NCBI GenBank assembly: GCA_024636135.1
Contig: JAGXHP010000144.1
Coordinates: forward strand, 1-37,970
Reading direction: 5' to 3'
Length of the DNA stretch: 37,970 nucleotides
Origin: Chloroflexota bacterium
GTDB taxonomy: Bacteria; Chloroflexota; Limnocylindria; QHBO01
How positions within the stretch are numbered: the stretch's first letter is position 1; each line of letters starts with the position of its first letter. The notes under the pieces were generated by a model. That model saw only the letters and a program-made list of their open reading frames with translations, was not told the DNA's origin and ran no database searches. Position numbers and translations under genes: made by a program. Of the stretch, positions 1-8,115 are shown piece after piece.

Positions 1-575
<575 letters not shown>

Positions 576-590
576 GGAGTTCCTTCCTAC

Positions 591-1127
591 CTAGACGGCG
601 GTCAGCCGGGCGCGCAACCGCTCGAGGCGGCTGCGCACGCTTGCGTCATAGAGCCGGTCGCCGATGCGGACGCTCAGGCCCCCGATCAGCGATTCGTCGA
701 CCACTTCGTTCATCTCGATCTTGTCGCCGGTGAGCGACTTCAGCCGTTCGGCGATCGCCGATCGCTGCTCGTCGTCGAGCGGCAACGCGGTGCGGATCTC
801 GGCCAGGCTGATGCCGCGCTCGCGCCGAACGAGCTCGCCGAATCGGTCGACCATCGCGTGGATGGCAGCGGGACGGCCGCGCCGGATCATGAGCAGCGCC
901 AGGCTGAGCGCCTCGGGCACCACGCCCGTGACGACCTTGCGCAGCACCTGCTCCTTCTCGGCGAAGGGTACGGCCGGATGCTCGACCAGGCGCCGAAGCT
1001 CCTCGTCGGCGAGCGTGTCGCGCAGTGTGGCGAGGTCACGCTCCCACGCGTCGAGGTTTCCATCGGCCTTGCCGATCTCGAACGCAGCGTCGGCGTAGCG
1101 CCGGGCGACCGTCTCGCGTCGTGCCAT
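591..1127 (-). CDS. atpH: ATP synthase F1 subunit delta
   Basis: Delta (OSCP-type) subunit, which ties the top of F1 to the b-subunit stator. At 178 aa it has the family's usual length. The N-terminal helical domain begins ARRYADAAFEIG, matching the family's conserved start (RYAxALFE-like). The C-terminal domain ends in the typical segment ESLIGGLSVRIGDRLYDASV, where most delta subunits read like GGxxxxxGDxxxDxSV. It sits between atpF (3 nt away) and atpA (15 nt away), the canonical order. Start is ATG at 1127. Confidence 0.95.
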   Translation of the reverse strand: MARRETVARRYADAAFEIGKADGNLDAWERDLATLRDTLADEELRRLVEHPAVPFAEKEQVLRKVVTGVVPEALSLALLMIRRGRPAAIHAMVDRFGELVRRERGISLAEIRTALPLDDEQRSAIAERLKSLTGDKIEMNEVVDESLIGGLSVRIGDRLYDASVRSRLERLRARLTAV

Positions 1128-1130
1128 GGA

Positions 1131-1658
1131 TCAGCTGCGCGCCGACTTCGACGTGGGGCCCGGCTTGACCTCGGCGAGGAACTCCTCGACCAGGCGCCGC
1201 TGGGCCTTGTCGTCCATCTCGTGACGGATCAGCTTCCCGGCGGCCGCCAGCGCCAGCTCCGCGACCTGGCCGCGGATCTCGGCCATGGCCCGATCCTTCT
1301 CGGCCACGATCTCCTCGCGGGCCCGCGTGCTGACCTTCTCGGCCTCCGTGCGTGCCTCGCTGAGAATCTCGTTGCGCGTGTCCTCGGCGATCTTGTTGGC
1401 GCGGGCGATCATCTCGTTCGCCTCCTTGCGCGCCTCGGATACGGCGGCCTCACGCTCGGCACGAGCCAGCTCGCGGTCGCGCGCGGCCGCTTCGGCGTCC
1501 TCCAGCCCCTTGCTGATCTTCTCGCCGCGCTCGTCCAGCCTGGCCATGATCGGCTTGAACATGAACCGGTTGAGCAGGTACAGCAGGATCAGGAAGTTGA
1601 TGACCTGGAAGCCGAGCTTCAGGACATCAACGCTGAAGGCCTCGAAGAATGCGCCCAT
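1131..1658 (-). CDS. atpF: ATP synthase Fo subunit b
   Basis: Membrane-anchored peripheral stalk subunit b, 175 aa. Residues about 12-32 form a single transmembrane helix (FQVINFLILLYLLNRFMFKP), followed by a long charged helix rich in Glu, Arg and Ala (about 40-160) that would dimerise as a coiled coil and reach up to delta. Length and architecture are normal for a single b-type gene; no second b' gene is present. It is preceded by atpE (27 nt gap) and followed by atpH. Confidence 0.95.
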   Translation of the reverse strand: MGAFFEAFSVDVLKLGFQVINFLILLYLLNRFMFKPIMARLDERGEKISKGLEDAEAAARDRELARAEREAAVSEARKEANEMIARANKIAEDTRNEILSEARTEAEKVSTRAREEIVAEKDRAMAEIRGQVAELALAAAGKLIRHEMDDKAQRRLVEEFLAEVKPGPTSKSARS

Positions 1659-1685
1659 GGACTGCCTCCTTGGCTTCGCGCCGGA

Positions 1686-1919
<234 letters not shown>

Positions 1920-1960
1920 CTACATGACGCCTGCGCACGCGGCAGGCGATTGATCATGCC

Positions 1961-2800
1961 CTAGGCTGCCGCGGCTCCTGCCGCGGGTGCATGGTCGGCG
2001 TGGGCCGCATCGGCCTCGCCGTGGTCGTCGTCGTGATCCGTGGTGTGGTGCTCCGCGATGGCGGTTGCGATGTAGGTCATCGCCAGGAGCGCGAAGACGA
2101 GCGCCTGGACGAATCCGAACAGGATCTCGAGGCCCAGGAAGACCGCCGGGATCAGGATCGGGGCGAGGGCGAGCATCGTGGCCAGCAGGACCTCGCCGGC
2201 GAAGACGTTGCCGAAGAGTCGCATGCTCAGGCTGATGAGGCGGCTCAGCTCGCTGATGAGGTTGATCGGGAACATGAGCGGCGCCATGTACAGCGGCTCA
2301 CCCATGAGCTCCTTGAGGTAGCCGCGCGCGCCGTTGGCCTTGATGCCCCAGTAGATGAACATCACGAACGCGACGATCGCCAGACCCAGCGTGAAGTTCA
2401 GGTCGGCGCTGGCCGGCCGCACGATCGGGATGACGGCCTCGTGGCCTGTCGGGTCGATGTGGGTGATCCCGATGGTTCCGACGCCGGGAAGGAGGCCGAT
2501 CCAGTTCGCGATGAGGATGATCAGGAAGAAGCCGAGGATGAGCCCGGCGTACCCGCGCCATCGGCTGCTGGACTCGCTGATGATGCCGGTCAGGAGCTCG
2601 ACGGGCAGCTCGAGCGCGCTCTGCAGCCGTCCGGGAACCAGCGTGGAGCGACGGGTGATGTACCACGCCGCCAGGCCGAGGACGACGGACGTCAGGAGCG
2701 CACCGACCATCGAGTTCGTGAAATGCAGCGGCCCGATGGCGAAGAGCTCCTCCGCCTCGATCGCCACGTGAATCAGGCTCTCGCCCTCTTCTTCCGGCAT
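1961..2800 (-). CDS. atpB: ATP synthase Fo subunit a with His/Asp-rich C-terminal tail
   Basis: Membrane stator subunit a, 279 aa, forming the ion half-channels against the c ring. Several hydrophobic helices are visible; the essential Arg is in the conserved helix SLSMRLFGNVFAGEVLLA. The N-terminal region (FTNSMVGALLTSVVLGLAAW) also matches the family. Unusually, the last 31 residues, after the final helix, are a hydrophilic tail rich in His and Asp ending in an Ala-rich stretch (coding bases 1964-2056). Such a tail is not part of the usual subunit. The gene follows a small AtpI/AtpZ-like gene by 7 nt and precedes atpE. Confidence 0.95.
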   Translation of the reverse strand: MPEEEGESLIHVAIEAEELFAIGPLHFTNSMVGALLTSVVLGLAAWYITRRSTLVPGRLQSALELPVELLTGIISESSSRWRGYAGLILGFFLIILIANWIGLLPGVGTIGITHIDPTGHEAVIPIVRPASADLNFTLGLAIVAFVMFIYWGIKANGARGYLKELMGEPLYMAPLMFPINLISELSRLISLSMRLFGNVFAGEVLLATMLALAPILIPAVFLGLEILFGFVQALVFALLAMTYIATAIAEHHTTDHDDDHGEADAAHADHAPAAGAAAA

Positions 2801-2807
2801 TCGTCTC

Positions 2808-3062
2808 CTACCGCTTCATTGCGTCGCGTGCGACGTTCCAGATCGTCACCATCGCCGCGCCGATGCCGAGCACCATTCCGATCAGCGTGAAGAGCGGGAT
2901 GGTCTTCAGCCAGTTGTCGAGCAGCAGCCCGCCGCCCAGTCCGATCGCCACCGAGACGCCGAGGCGGATGCCCAGGTCGAGTCCCAGTGCCCAGTTCGGT
3001 GGCCGCGTCGAGGGCGAACCCCCGTCTCCGCGGTCCCCGACCGAATCGGGGTCATCAGTCAT
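2808..3062 (-). CDS. AtpZ/AtpI-like small membrane protein
   Basis: 84 aa. A Gly/Asp-rich cytoplasmic N-terminus of about 25 residues is followed by two predicted membrane helices (about 30-50 and 55-75) with a Gly-rich first helix (SVAIGLGGGLLLDNWL). This two-helix layout and the position just before atpB fit the AtpZ/AtpI family (putative F1Fo accessory subunit), which is implicated in c-ring assembly or magnesium handling. Its ATG (3060-3062) overlaps the 3' end of the upstream gene by 8 nt, suggesting translational coupling. The family assignment rests on size, topology and position. Confidence 0.75.
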   Translation of the reverse strand: MTDDPDSVGDRGDGGSPSTRPPNWALGLDLGIRLGVSVAIGLGGGLLLDNWLKTIPLFTLIGMVLGIGAAMVTIWNVARDAMKR

Positions 3063-3297
3063 GCCGCTTCACTCCATCGGTGTAGCCCTTCCGCACGCCT
3101 GCGCGGATGAGCAGCCAGATCCCGACGGAGGAGAGCAGCGTTCCCGCCGCCAGCCCGAGCAGCACAAAAAGCGGCGAGGTCCCCATCATCCCGTCAACGA
3201 CGAGTCCGGCGACCGCGCCACCCACCATCGGGAACACCATGATCGCGGTCACCTGACCGAGAATCTTGACGAGCCCCAGCGGCGTCAGTTGTGACAT
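3055..3297 (-). CDS. AtpI-like small membrane protein, first gene of the atp operon
   Basis: 80 aa with two hydrophobic segments (about 12-33 and 42-65) separated by a short loop (DGMMGTSPLF), ending in a basic tail. The architecture resembles the neighbouring AtpZ/AtpI-like protein: a Gly-rich first helix (GGAVAGLVVDGMMG), a short loop, then a second helix. The pair may be an I/Z couple such as is known in other atp operons. It is the first gene of the unit, with a promoter-like TATACT about 35 nt upstream. Function is inferred from context. Confidence 0.65.
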   Translation of the reverse strand: MSQLTPLGLVKILGQVTAIMVFPMVGGAVAGLVVDGMMGTSPLFVLLGLAAGTLLSSVGIWLLIRAGVRKGYTDGVKRHD

Positions 3298-3331
3298 GTT
3301 CAGGTTCGACTCACAGCGGTCGGACGCCGGG

Positions 3332-3337
3332 AGTATA
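3332..3337 (-). promoter_or_regulatory. Putative -10 element of the atp operon
   Basis: On the minus strand the hexamer TATACT lies 34 nt before the ATG of the first atp gene (3297), predicting a start of transcription near 3325 and a leader of about 28 nt. No good -35 is seen at the usual distance. The same kind of strong -10 with weak -35 recurs elsewhere in this window. Confidence 0.45.
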
Positions 3338-3424
3338 CCCGAGAGGGCTCACACGCACGAGTAGGGCCGCGCGACCCGGTGATCTGCACCCCGCGCAAAC
3401 GGCGGTGGCGACCACGGCCGGGCT

Positions 3425-4705
3425 TCAGGCGGGAAGGTCGGCGGCGGCGCGCGTTGCCGGCAGGCCGGGGACGGGGAACCGATCGGTGATCGTCCCGACG
3501 CGACGGCGAATCTCCGCCTGCGCGTCCTCGTCGCCGCGCGCGGCGATGCCATCCACGATGAGCGAGGCGATCTCGCGCATCTCGGCCTCCCGCATGCCGC
3601 GCGACGTGACCGCCGGGGTGCCGACCCGGACTCCCGAGCCGATCATCGGCTTCTCGGGGTCGTAGGGAATGGTGTTCTTGTTCACCGTGATGCGGACCTG
3701 GCCGAGCGCCGCATCGGCCTCCTTGCCGTTCACGCCAAGGGGACGGACGTCGACCAGCATGAGGTGGTTGTCGGTGCCGCCGGAAACGATGGACGCCCCG
3801 GCATCGGCGAGCGAGGCGGCCAGGACGCGGGCGTTGTCGACGGTCGCCTGCTGATCGGCACGGAACTCGGGGCTCATGGCCTCGCGGAAGGCCACCGCCT
3901 TGGCGGCGATGATGTGCATGAGCGGCCCGCCCTGGATGCCGGGGAACACGGCCTTGTCGATGGCCTTGGCGTGCGCATCGCGGCTGAGGATCAGCCCACC
4001 CCGCGGGCCGCGGAGCGTCTTGTGGGTCGTGGTGGTGACCACGTCGGCGTGCGGCACCGGCGAGGGATGAACGCCGGCGGCAACGAGCCCCGCGAAGTGG
4101 GCCATGTCGCACATGTGGAGCGCACCTACCTCGTCGGCAATGGCGCGGAACGCCTCGAAGTCCCACAGGCGCGAGTAGGCGGTGGCGCCGGTCAGAATCA
4201 TCCTCGGCTTGTGCTCTCGGGCCAACTCGCGGACCTCGTCCATGTCGATGCGATGCGTCTCGCGGTCCACGTGGTACGGCACGAAGTTGTAGTACTGGCC
4301 ACTGAAGTTGACGGGACTGCCATGGGTCAGGTGCCCACCCTGGTCGAGGCTCAGGCCGAGCACGGTGTCGCCGCGTTCGAGCAGGGCGTGGAAGACCGCC
4401 ATGTTGGCCTGCGCACCGGCGTGTGGCTGGACGTTGACGTGCTCGGCGCCAAAGAGCTCCCTCGCGCGGTCACGGGCCAGGTTCTCGGCCACGTCGACGA
4501 CCTCGCAGCCACCGTAGTAGCGCCGTCCCGGGTAGCCCTCGGCATACTTTCCGGTGAGGATCGTCCCCATGGCCTGCAGCACGGCAAGCGACGGGTAGTT
4601 CTCCGACGCGATGAGCTCGAGATGGGCGGTGGTGCGCGCCTCTTCGGCGCGTACGACGTCGGCGATCTCGGGATCGGCCGACACGAGCGGCTCCCACAGG
4701 TCCAT
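3425..4705 (-). CDS. glyA: Serine hydroxymethyltransferase
   Basis: PLP enzyme that interconverts serine plus tetrahydrofolate with glycine plus 5,10-methylene-tetrahydrofolate; main source of one-carbon units. 426 aa, normal length. The N-terminal block [18 protein letters not shown], the block [14 protein letters not shown] and the PLP-binding sequence [14 protein letters not shown] are present; the Schiff-base lysine is Lys229. It lies between the atp operon and the prfA-sua5-rpiB block, as in many Gram-positive genomes. No Shine-Dalgarno sequence precedes the ATG; instead a -10 hexamer ends 6 nt before it, so the message is probably leaderless. Confidence 0.97.
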   Translation of the reverse strand: MDLWEPLVSADPEIADVVRAEEARTTAHLELIASENYPSLAVLQAMGTILTGKYAEGYPGRRYYGGCEVVDVAENLARDRARELFGAEHVNVQPHAGAQANMAVFHALLERGDTVLGLSLDQGGHLTHGSPVNFSGQYYNFVPYHVDRETHRIDMDEVRELAREHKPRMILTGATAYSRLWDFEAFRAIADEVGALHMCDMAHFAGLVAAGVHPSPVPHADVVTTTTHKTLRGPRGGLILSRDAHAKAIDKAVFPGIQGGPLMHIIAAKAVAFREAMSPEFRADQQATVDNARVLAASLADAGASIVSGGTDNHLMLVDVRPLGVNGKEADAALGQVRITVNKNTIPYDPEKPMIGSGVRVGTPAVTSRGMREAEMREIASLIVDGIAARGDEDAQAEIRRRVGTITDRFPVPGLPATRAAADLPA

Positions 4706-4711
4706 GGGGTG

Positions 4712-4717
4712 AGTGTA
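4712..4717 (-). promoter_or_regulatory. Putative leaderless promoter of glyA (-10 TACACT)
   Basis: Minus strand reads TACACT, six bases, then the ATG of glyA. With standard -10 spacing, transcription would start at the A of the ATG (4705). There is no ribosome-binding sequence. The same arrangement, with the same hexamer and 6-nt spacing, precedes rpiB. Confidence 0.55.
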
Positions 4718-4797
4718 GCCTCGCCCGGCGCCGTGGGGGGCTCGACACGGCGCCGATAATCAGCGACAGCAGACAGCGATCACGCGGAGGGTAGGGA

Positions 4798-5292
4798 ATG
4801 GACCTCTATGCCCTGGTGGTGTTCGTCCACGCGGCAACGGTTCTGATCTTCTTCATGCTCCACGGGACCTCGATGGCCGTCGCGTTCAAGCTCAGGCAGG
4901 AGCGCGAGCCGGCACGGGTGCGCGCCCTGCTCGACGTCTCGCGTTTCGCGCTGGGAGCGCCGACCATCGTCCTGGTCGTCGTCGGGCTGCTCAGCGGGAT
5001 CCTGGCCGGGTTCATGGGCGGCTGGTGGGGCACGCTGTGGATCTGGATCTCGCTCGTCCTGTTCCTCGGGGTGGGAATCGGCATGACGCCGCTGATGACC
5101 TTCCGACTGAATCCGATCCGGGCCGCTGCGGGTCTTGCACGGCCGGACGCGAAGCCCGACGAGGTGGCGCCGCAGGAGGATCCCGAGGAGCTCCAGCGGC
5201 TCATCGCGGCATGGAACCCGATGCCGGGCGCGGTGATCGGGATGACCGCGTTCATCGTGATCCTGTGGCTGATGCTCGAGAAGCCCTTCTGA
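4798..5292 (+). CDS. DUF2269-like integral membrane protein
   Basis: 164 aa with four predicted membrane helices (about 2-24, 55-76, 80-100 and 140-160). The N-terminal helix carries a His (VVFVHAATVLIFF), followed by a second His (MLHGTSMAV) and a basic loop; a charged segment (about 115-140) separates helices 3 and 4. This resembles predicted membrane proteins of the DUF2269 group, whose function is unknown. The ATG has a clear ribosome site (GGAGGGTAGGGA) directly upstream and a GATAAT -10-like element at 4755-4760. It is transcribed away from glyA and towards the AcnX genes. Family name is moderately sure. Confidence 0.65.
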   Translation: MDLYALVVFVHAATVLIFFMLHGTSMAVAFKLRQEREPARVRALLDVSRFALGAPTIVLVVVGLLSGILAGFMGGWWGTLWIWISLVLFLGVGIGMTPLMTFRLNPIRAAAGLARPDAKPDEVAPQEDPEELQRLIAAWNPMPGAVIGMTAFIVILWLMLEKPF

Positions 5293-5315
5293 CGGCGGAC
5301 AGGGTCAGGGGGCGG

Positions 5316-5735
5316 TCAGCGGCTTGATCGTGTTCTCGACGGGCCGCTCACCTGACTTCGCCCCAGGCCTCCGCGCGGGCCGATACGGAGCTCGGCGCCG
5401 TCGGCGATTCTGCGCGCGCGCTCCTCGGTGATCACGTGGACCGGGACACGAATCCCGTACAGCTCCTCCGCCACCGCCGAGCCGATCTCCAGAATGAGGT
5501 CGGGCTCAGCCAGCAGAAAGGCCGCCGGAGCCGTCCCGGCGCGCACCGATTCGGCGAGGATCGAGGCGGAGGACGACGAACCCTTCCCGGATCGCATGAC
5601 CACGACGCGCCCGGTCACAACGGCTCCGCGCTGCGGATGATGCGGGTCAATCAGACGACCCGTCCCGGGATCCATGCCGCCCCACAGGCTGAGCGGCTCA
5701 TCGAGGACCAGCGCTCGCCCGGTGACGACAGTCAC
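5316..5735 (-). CDS. AcnX-type dehydratase, small (swivel) subunit
   Basis: Small subunit of an aconitase-X (AcnX; DUF126) enzyme. The diagnostic stretch is LSLWGGMDPGTGRLIDPHHP, then the Ser-rich loop RSGKGSSSSA, which in characterised members supplies the catalytic Ser, and NGTAPAA-like RAGTAPAAFLL. 139 aa from a GTG at 5733-5735 that overlaps the stop of the large-subunit gene as GTGA; an upstream GTG at 5747 is possible but less likely. Characterised AcnX enzymes include cis-3-hydroxy-L-proline dehydratase and archaeal phosphomevalonate dehydratase. The substrate here cannot be told from sequence alone. The last 20 residues are low complexity. Confidence 0.88.
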   Translation of the reverse strand: MTVVTGRALVLDEPLSLWGGMDPGTGRLIDPHHPQRGAVVTGRVVVMRSGKGSSSSASILAESVRAGTAPAAFLLAEPDLILEIGSAVAEELYGIRVPVHVITEERARRIADGAELRIGPRGGLGRSQVSGPSRTRSSR

Positions 5736-7006
5736 GCACCACCCCACGGCTCAAGGTCGAGCACGACCCGTCCGGCCACCGCCGAACGGATGCACTCGGC
5801 GGTCGAACCGAACACGACCGCGGCGCCGATGTTGCCCGGCGCGTAGTAGGCCCACTTGCCCGAGTCCGTCATCACCGGGCCGCTCGACGCGCGGAGGGTG
5901 GGGGCGACGTAGCTGCAGGTGTCGACCAGCAGCTCGACCCCCGCCTCGCGCAGGCGCTCGGTGATGCCGCGTTCCGCGGCGGTGGCCATGACATCTCGGC
6001 CCGTCGACACGAGGCATTCGACATCGTCATGGACCCTGCGTCCCCCGAGCATCACCGCGTAGCGCTCGAGCTCGGCCAGCGACGCGTGGGGCGTGCCCAG
6101 CGCGACTGCGGCCAGTCGTTCGCCCGATGTGGTGCTCAGCTCGTCGCGCGCCGCTCGGAGGTCGGCGAGACGGATGAGCTCGACGGCCTCGGGCGGGCGC
6201 CGCTGGAGCGCGTCATCCAGGCTGGCAGCCTCGGGAGTCGATCCCGTCACGTGGAACATCGCCACCGATCCCGACGAGGCGGCCGCGGCGCCGAGCGCCT
6301 TCAGGCGGTCCTCGGACTGGCCACGGGCAAGCCCGTCGATGACCGCGACCGAGGAGCCGGCACGCCGGCCGAGCACGATGCCAAGGACGGGGAACAGCAC
6401 GTCCGAATCGCGCAGCGCAGCGGGCACGTCGTCCGCCAGCCGCAGGACGAGCGTCGCGCGGCGCTCCTCGGTGCGGTGCAGCCCGGCGTCGGGAACCCGG
6501 CCGGTGATGGCCGCACCGATGTCGAGGAAGTCGCCATAGCGGTTTGTGCGCGCTCCGAGGACGCTGTTGCAGAAGGCAATGGCGTTGGACTCGCCCCAGG
6601 CGACCTGCGCCCCCAGTGCCGGGCGCGCGTCGACGAGCTGGTACGGCGCGCACGTGTAGGTCGGCCGGGCGCCGAGCGCCCGGTATCGGTTCATGAGCTT
6701 GCGGCCTGCGGTGGCGGTCCGCCGATCACCGCGGTAGAGCTCGGGATGCAGGAGGTCGAGCGCGCCCACGTTGAGCGTGGTCGGAACGCTCACGCGGGCC
6801 TCGCCGTCCGCCAGGCGATCGACGAAGTCCATCGTGGCCTTGCCGTGGTAGAGGCACGAGTCGACGTGCGCTCCCGTGATGTCGATCAGGCGCGCGGCGC
6901 CGGTCGCCTTCGCGGCGCGCACGACGAGCCGCATGGCAAATGCCGTCCCGGCCCCGTGACTGCCCGCCAGCATTTCGCGATCGCGGGAGGTGAGCGACGC
7001 GCTCAG
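5732..7006 (-). CDS. AcnX-type dehydratase, large (catalytic) subunit, probable CTG start
   Basis: Large subunit of aconitase-X (DUF521), expected to bind an iron-sulfur cluster and act with the neighbouring small subunit. Motifs: GAHVDSCLYHG, TYTCAPYQL, WGESNAIAFCNSVLGARTNR, and near the C-terminus VDTCSYVAP and MTDSGKWAYYAPG. The first ATG (6973) would cut off the family-like N-terminus LTSRDREMLAGSHG. In-frame upstream, the only plausible start before the frame runs far into rpiB is CTG at 7004-7006; it overlaps the rpiB stop as CTGA and has GAGGAGG 7 nt upstream. With this start the protein has 424 aa. The substrate is unknown. No mevalonate or hydroxyproline genes are nearby. Confidence 0.85.
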   Translation of the reverse strand: MSASLTSRDREMLAGSHGAGTAFAMRLVVRAAKATGAARLIDITGAHVDSCLYHGKATMDFVDRLADGEARVSVPTTLNVGALDLLHPELYRGDRRTATAGRKLMNRYRALGARPTYTCAPYQLVDARPALGAQVAWGESNAIAFCNSVLGARTNRYGDFLDIGAAITGRVPDAGLHRTEERRATLVLRLADDVPAALRDSDVLFPVLGIVLGRRAGSSVAVIDGLARGQSEDRLKALGAAAASSGSVAMFHVTGSTPEAASLDDALQRRPPEAVELIRLADLRAARDELSTTSGERLAAVALGTPHASLAELERYAVMLGGRRVHDDVECLVSTGRDVMATAAERGITERLREAGVELLVDTCSYVAPTLRASSGPVMTDSGKWAYYAPGNIGAAVVFGSTAECIRSAVAGRVVLDLEPWGGA

Positions 7007-7455
7007 CCCCGTGCCTCCTCGGCCTCGACGCGCGCGATCTTCTCGATGCGCGGGATGTGCCGCCCGCCGGCGAACTCCCCATCGAGGAAGGCACGCACAC
7101 AGGCGCGGGCCACCTCGGTGCCCACGATCCGCGCGCCCATGCTCAGGACGTTGGCATCGTTGTGCTCGCGCCCCAGCCGAGCCGTCACCGGGTCCGCCGC
7201 CTCGACGCAGCGGATGCCGCGCACCTTGTTGGCGACGATCGCCTCACCGGTCCCGCTCCCCCCGAGCACGATGCCGCACTCAAAGTCGCCGCGAGCGACG
7301 GCGCGCGCGACCGGCGCGATGAAATCCGGGTAGTCGACGGGGTCCGAGCTGAACGTGCCGAAGTCGCGGTACTCGACCCGCAGCTCGTCGAGCAGCGTGC
7401 ACAGATCGCCCTTGAGATCGAAGCCGGCATGGTCGGAGCCGATGGCGACGCGCAT
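7003..7455 (-). CDS. rpiB: Ribose-5-phosphate isomerase B
   Basis: Interconverts ribose-5-phosphate and ribulose-5-phosphate in the pentose phosphate pathway. 150 aa, normal length. It starts MRVAIGSDHAGFDLKG (phosphate-binding N-terminus) and contains the conserved GIVLGGSGTGEAIVANKVRGIR, where most RpiB proteins have a catalytic Cys near CGTGIG; here Ser-Gly-Thr-Gly replaces it. RpiB/LacAB proteins with Ser at this place are known, so activity is still expected. The message appears leaderless: TACACT, 6 nt, ATG. The large AcnX subunit follows with a 4-nt overlap. Confidence 0.92.
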   Translation of the reverse strand: MRVAIGSDHAGFDLKGDLCTLLDELRVEYRDFGTFSSDPVDYPDFIAPVARAVARGDFECGIVLGGSGTGEAIVANKVRGIRCVEAADPVTARLGREHNDANVLSMGARIVGTEVARACVRAFLDGEFAGGRHIPRIEKIARVEAEEARG

Positions 7456-7461
7456 CGATCG

Positions 7462-7467
7462 AGTGTA
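7462..7467 (-). promoter_or_regulatory. Putative leaderless promoter of rpiB-acnX (-10 TACACT)
   Basis: On the minus strand TACACT is followed by six bases (CGATCG) and the rpiB ATG, so transcription is predicted to start at the start codon. No ribosome site is present. This would allow rpiB and the two AcnX genes to be transcribed apart from the upstream sua5 operon. Confidence 0.5.
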
Positions 7468-7505
7468 ATCGGCGGCGGGCCGGGTGGGCCGCGACCGCCC
7501 GCGCG

Positions 7506-8111
7506 CTAGGTGGCAGCCAGCTCGATGAGGGCTGCGATCTCCGCATGCGAGATCGGTCCCTCGCGCAGGATGCGGGCCGGCGTCACCGACAGGTCCACGA
7601 CGGTCGAGGGGACGCCCCCGGGCACGGCGCCGCCATCGACGACCGCCGGAAGCTCGTCCTGCTGCAGTGCGAAGGCGATGAGGACCTCGTCCGCCGCCAG
7701 CGTGTCCGGCTCGAAGGACCGATTCGCCGACGTGGCGAAGATCGGCCCGGAGCGCCGAATGAGGTCGAGCGTGACCGGGTGGTCCGGCGCGCGGAAGCCC
7801 TGGGTCTCCGCGCCCGCGCCGATGACGAGCGTGAGCCCGCCCGGCCAGAAGCGCTCGGCGAGCGACCGAGCGCGGTCATCGGGTTCCCAACCGGCCTCGA
7901 CGACCTGGTCCAGGTCGGCCACCAGCAGGGCGATCCGCTTGTCGAGCGGCCGATCCTTCAGCGCAAAGAGCGCGACGAGCCGATCCGGGTGGTTGCTCGC
8001 GACGCCCACCCCGTACACCGTGTCCGTGGGAAAGGCGACGACCTGCCCGTCGCCGAGCAGTCGGGCAGCGCGCTCGAGGCCGTCGGGGGTGGGAGGCAGA
8101 ACGTCGGTCAC
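7506..8111 (-). CDS. tsaC: L-threonylcarbamoyladenylate synthase (Sua5/YwlC/TsaC)
   Basis: Makes threonylcarbamoyl-AMP from threonine, bicarbonate and ATP, the first step of the t6A modification of ANN-decoding tRNAs. 201 aa with the YrdC core: VVAFPTDTVYGVGVAS, a KDRPLDKRIALLV segment (KxRP motif), RFWPGGLTLVI and GPIFATSANRS, followed by PSTVVDLS. It lacks the extra C-terminal Sua5 domain, so it is the short TsaC form. The open frame runs 89 codons upstream into prmC, but the homologous part begins at the GTG 8109-8111, 4 nt after the prmC stop; that start is chosen. Confidence 0.93.
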   Translation of the reverse strand: MTDVLPPTPDGLERAARLLGDGQVVAFPTDTVYGVGVASNHPDRLVALFALKDRPLDKRIALLVADLDQVVEAGWEPDDRARSLAERFWPGGLTLVIGAGAETQGFRAPDHPVTLDLIRRSGPIFATSANRSFEPDTLAADEVLIAFALQQDELPAVVDGGAVPGGVPSTVVDLSVTPARILREGPISHAEIAALIELAAT

Positions 8112-8115
8112 CGGT

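Noticed and set aside
2766-2776. CACGTGAA match inside atpB as a further parS
   Set aside because: Only half of the palindrome agrees; no second arm.
3764-4759. 331-codon plus-strand frame over glyA
   Set aside because: glyA on the minus strand is unmistakable, with Lys229 and all family motifs.
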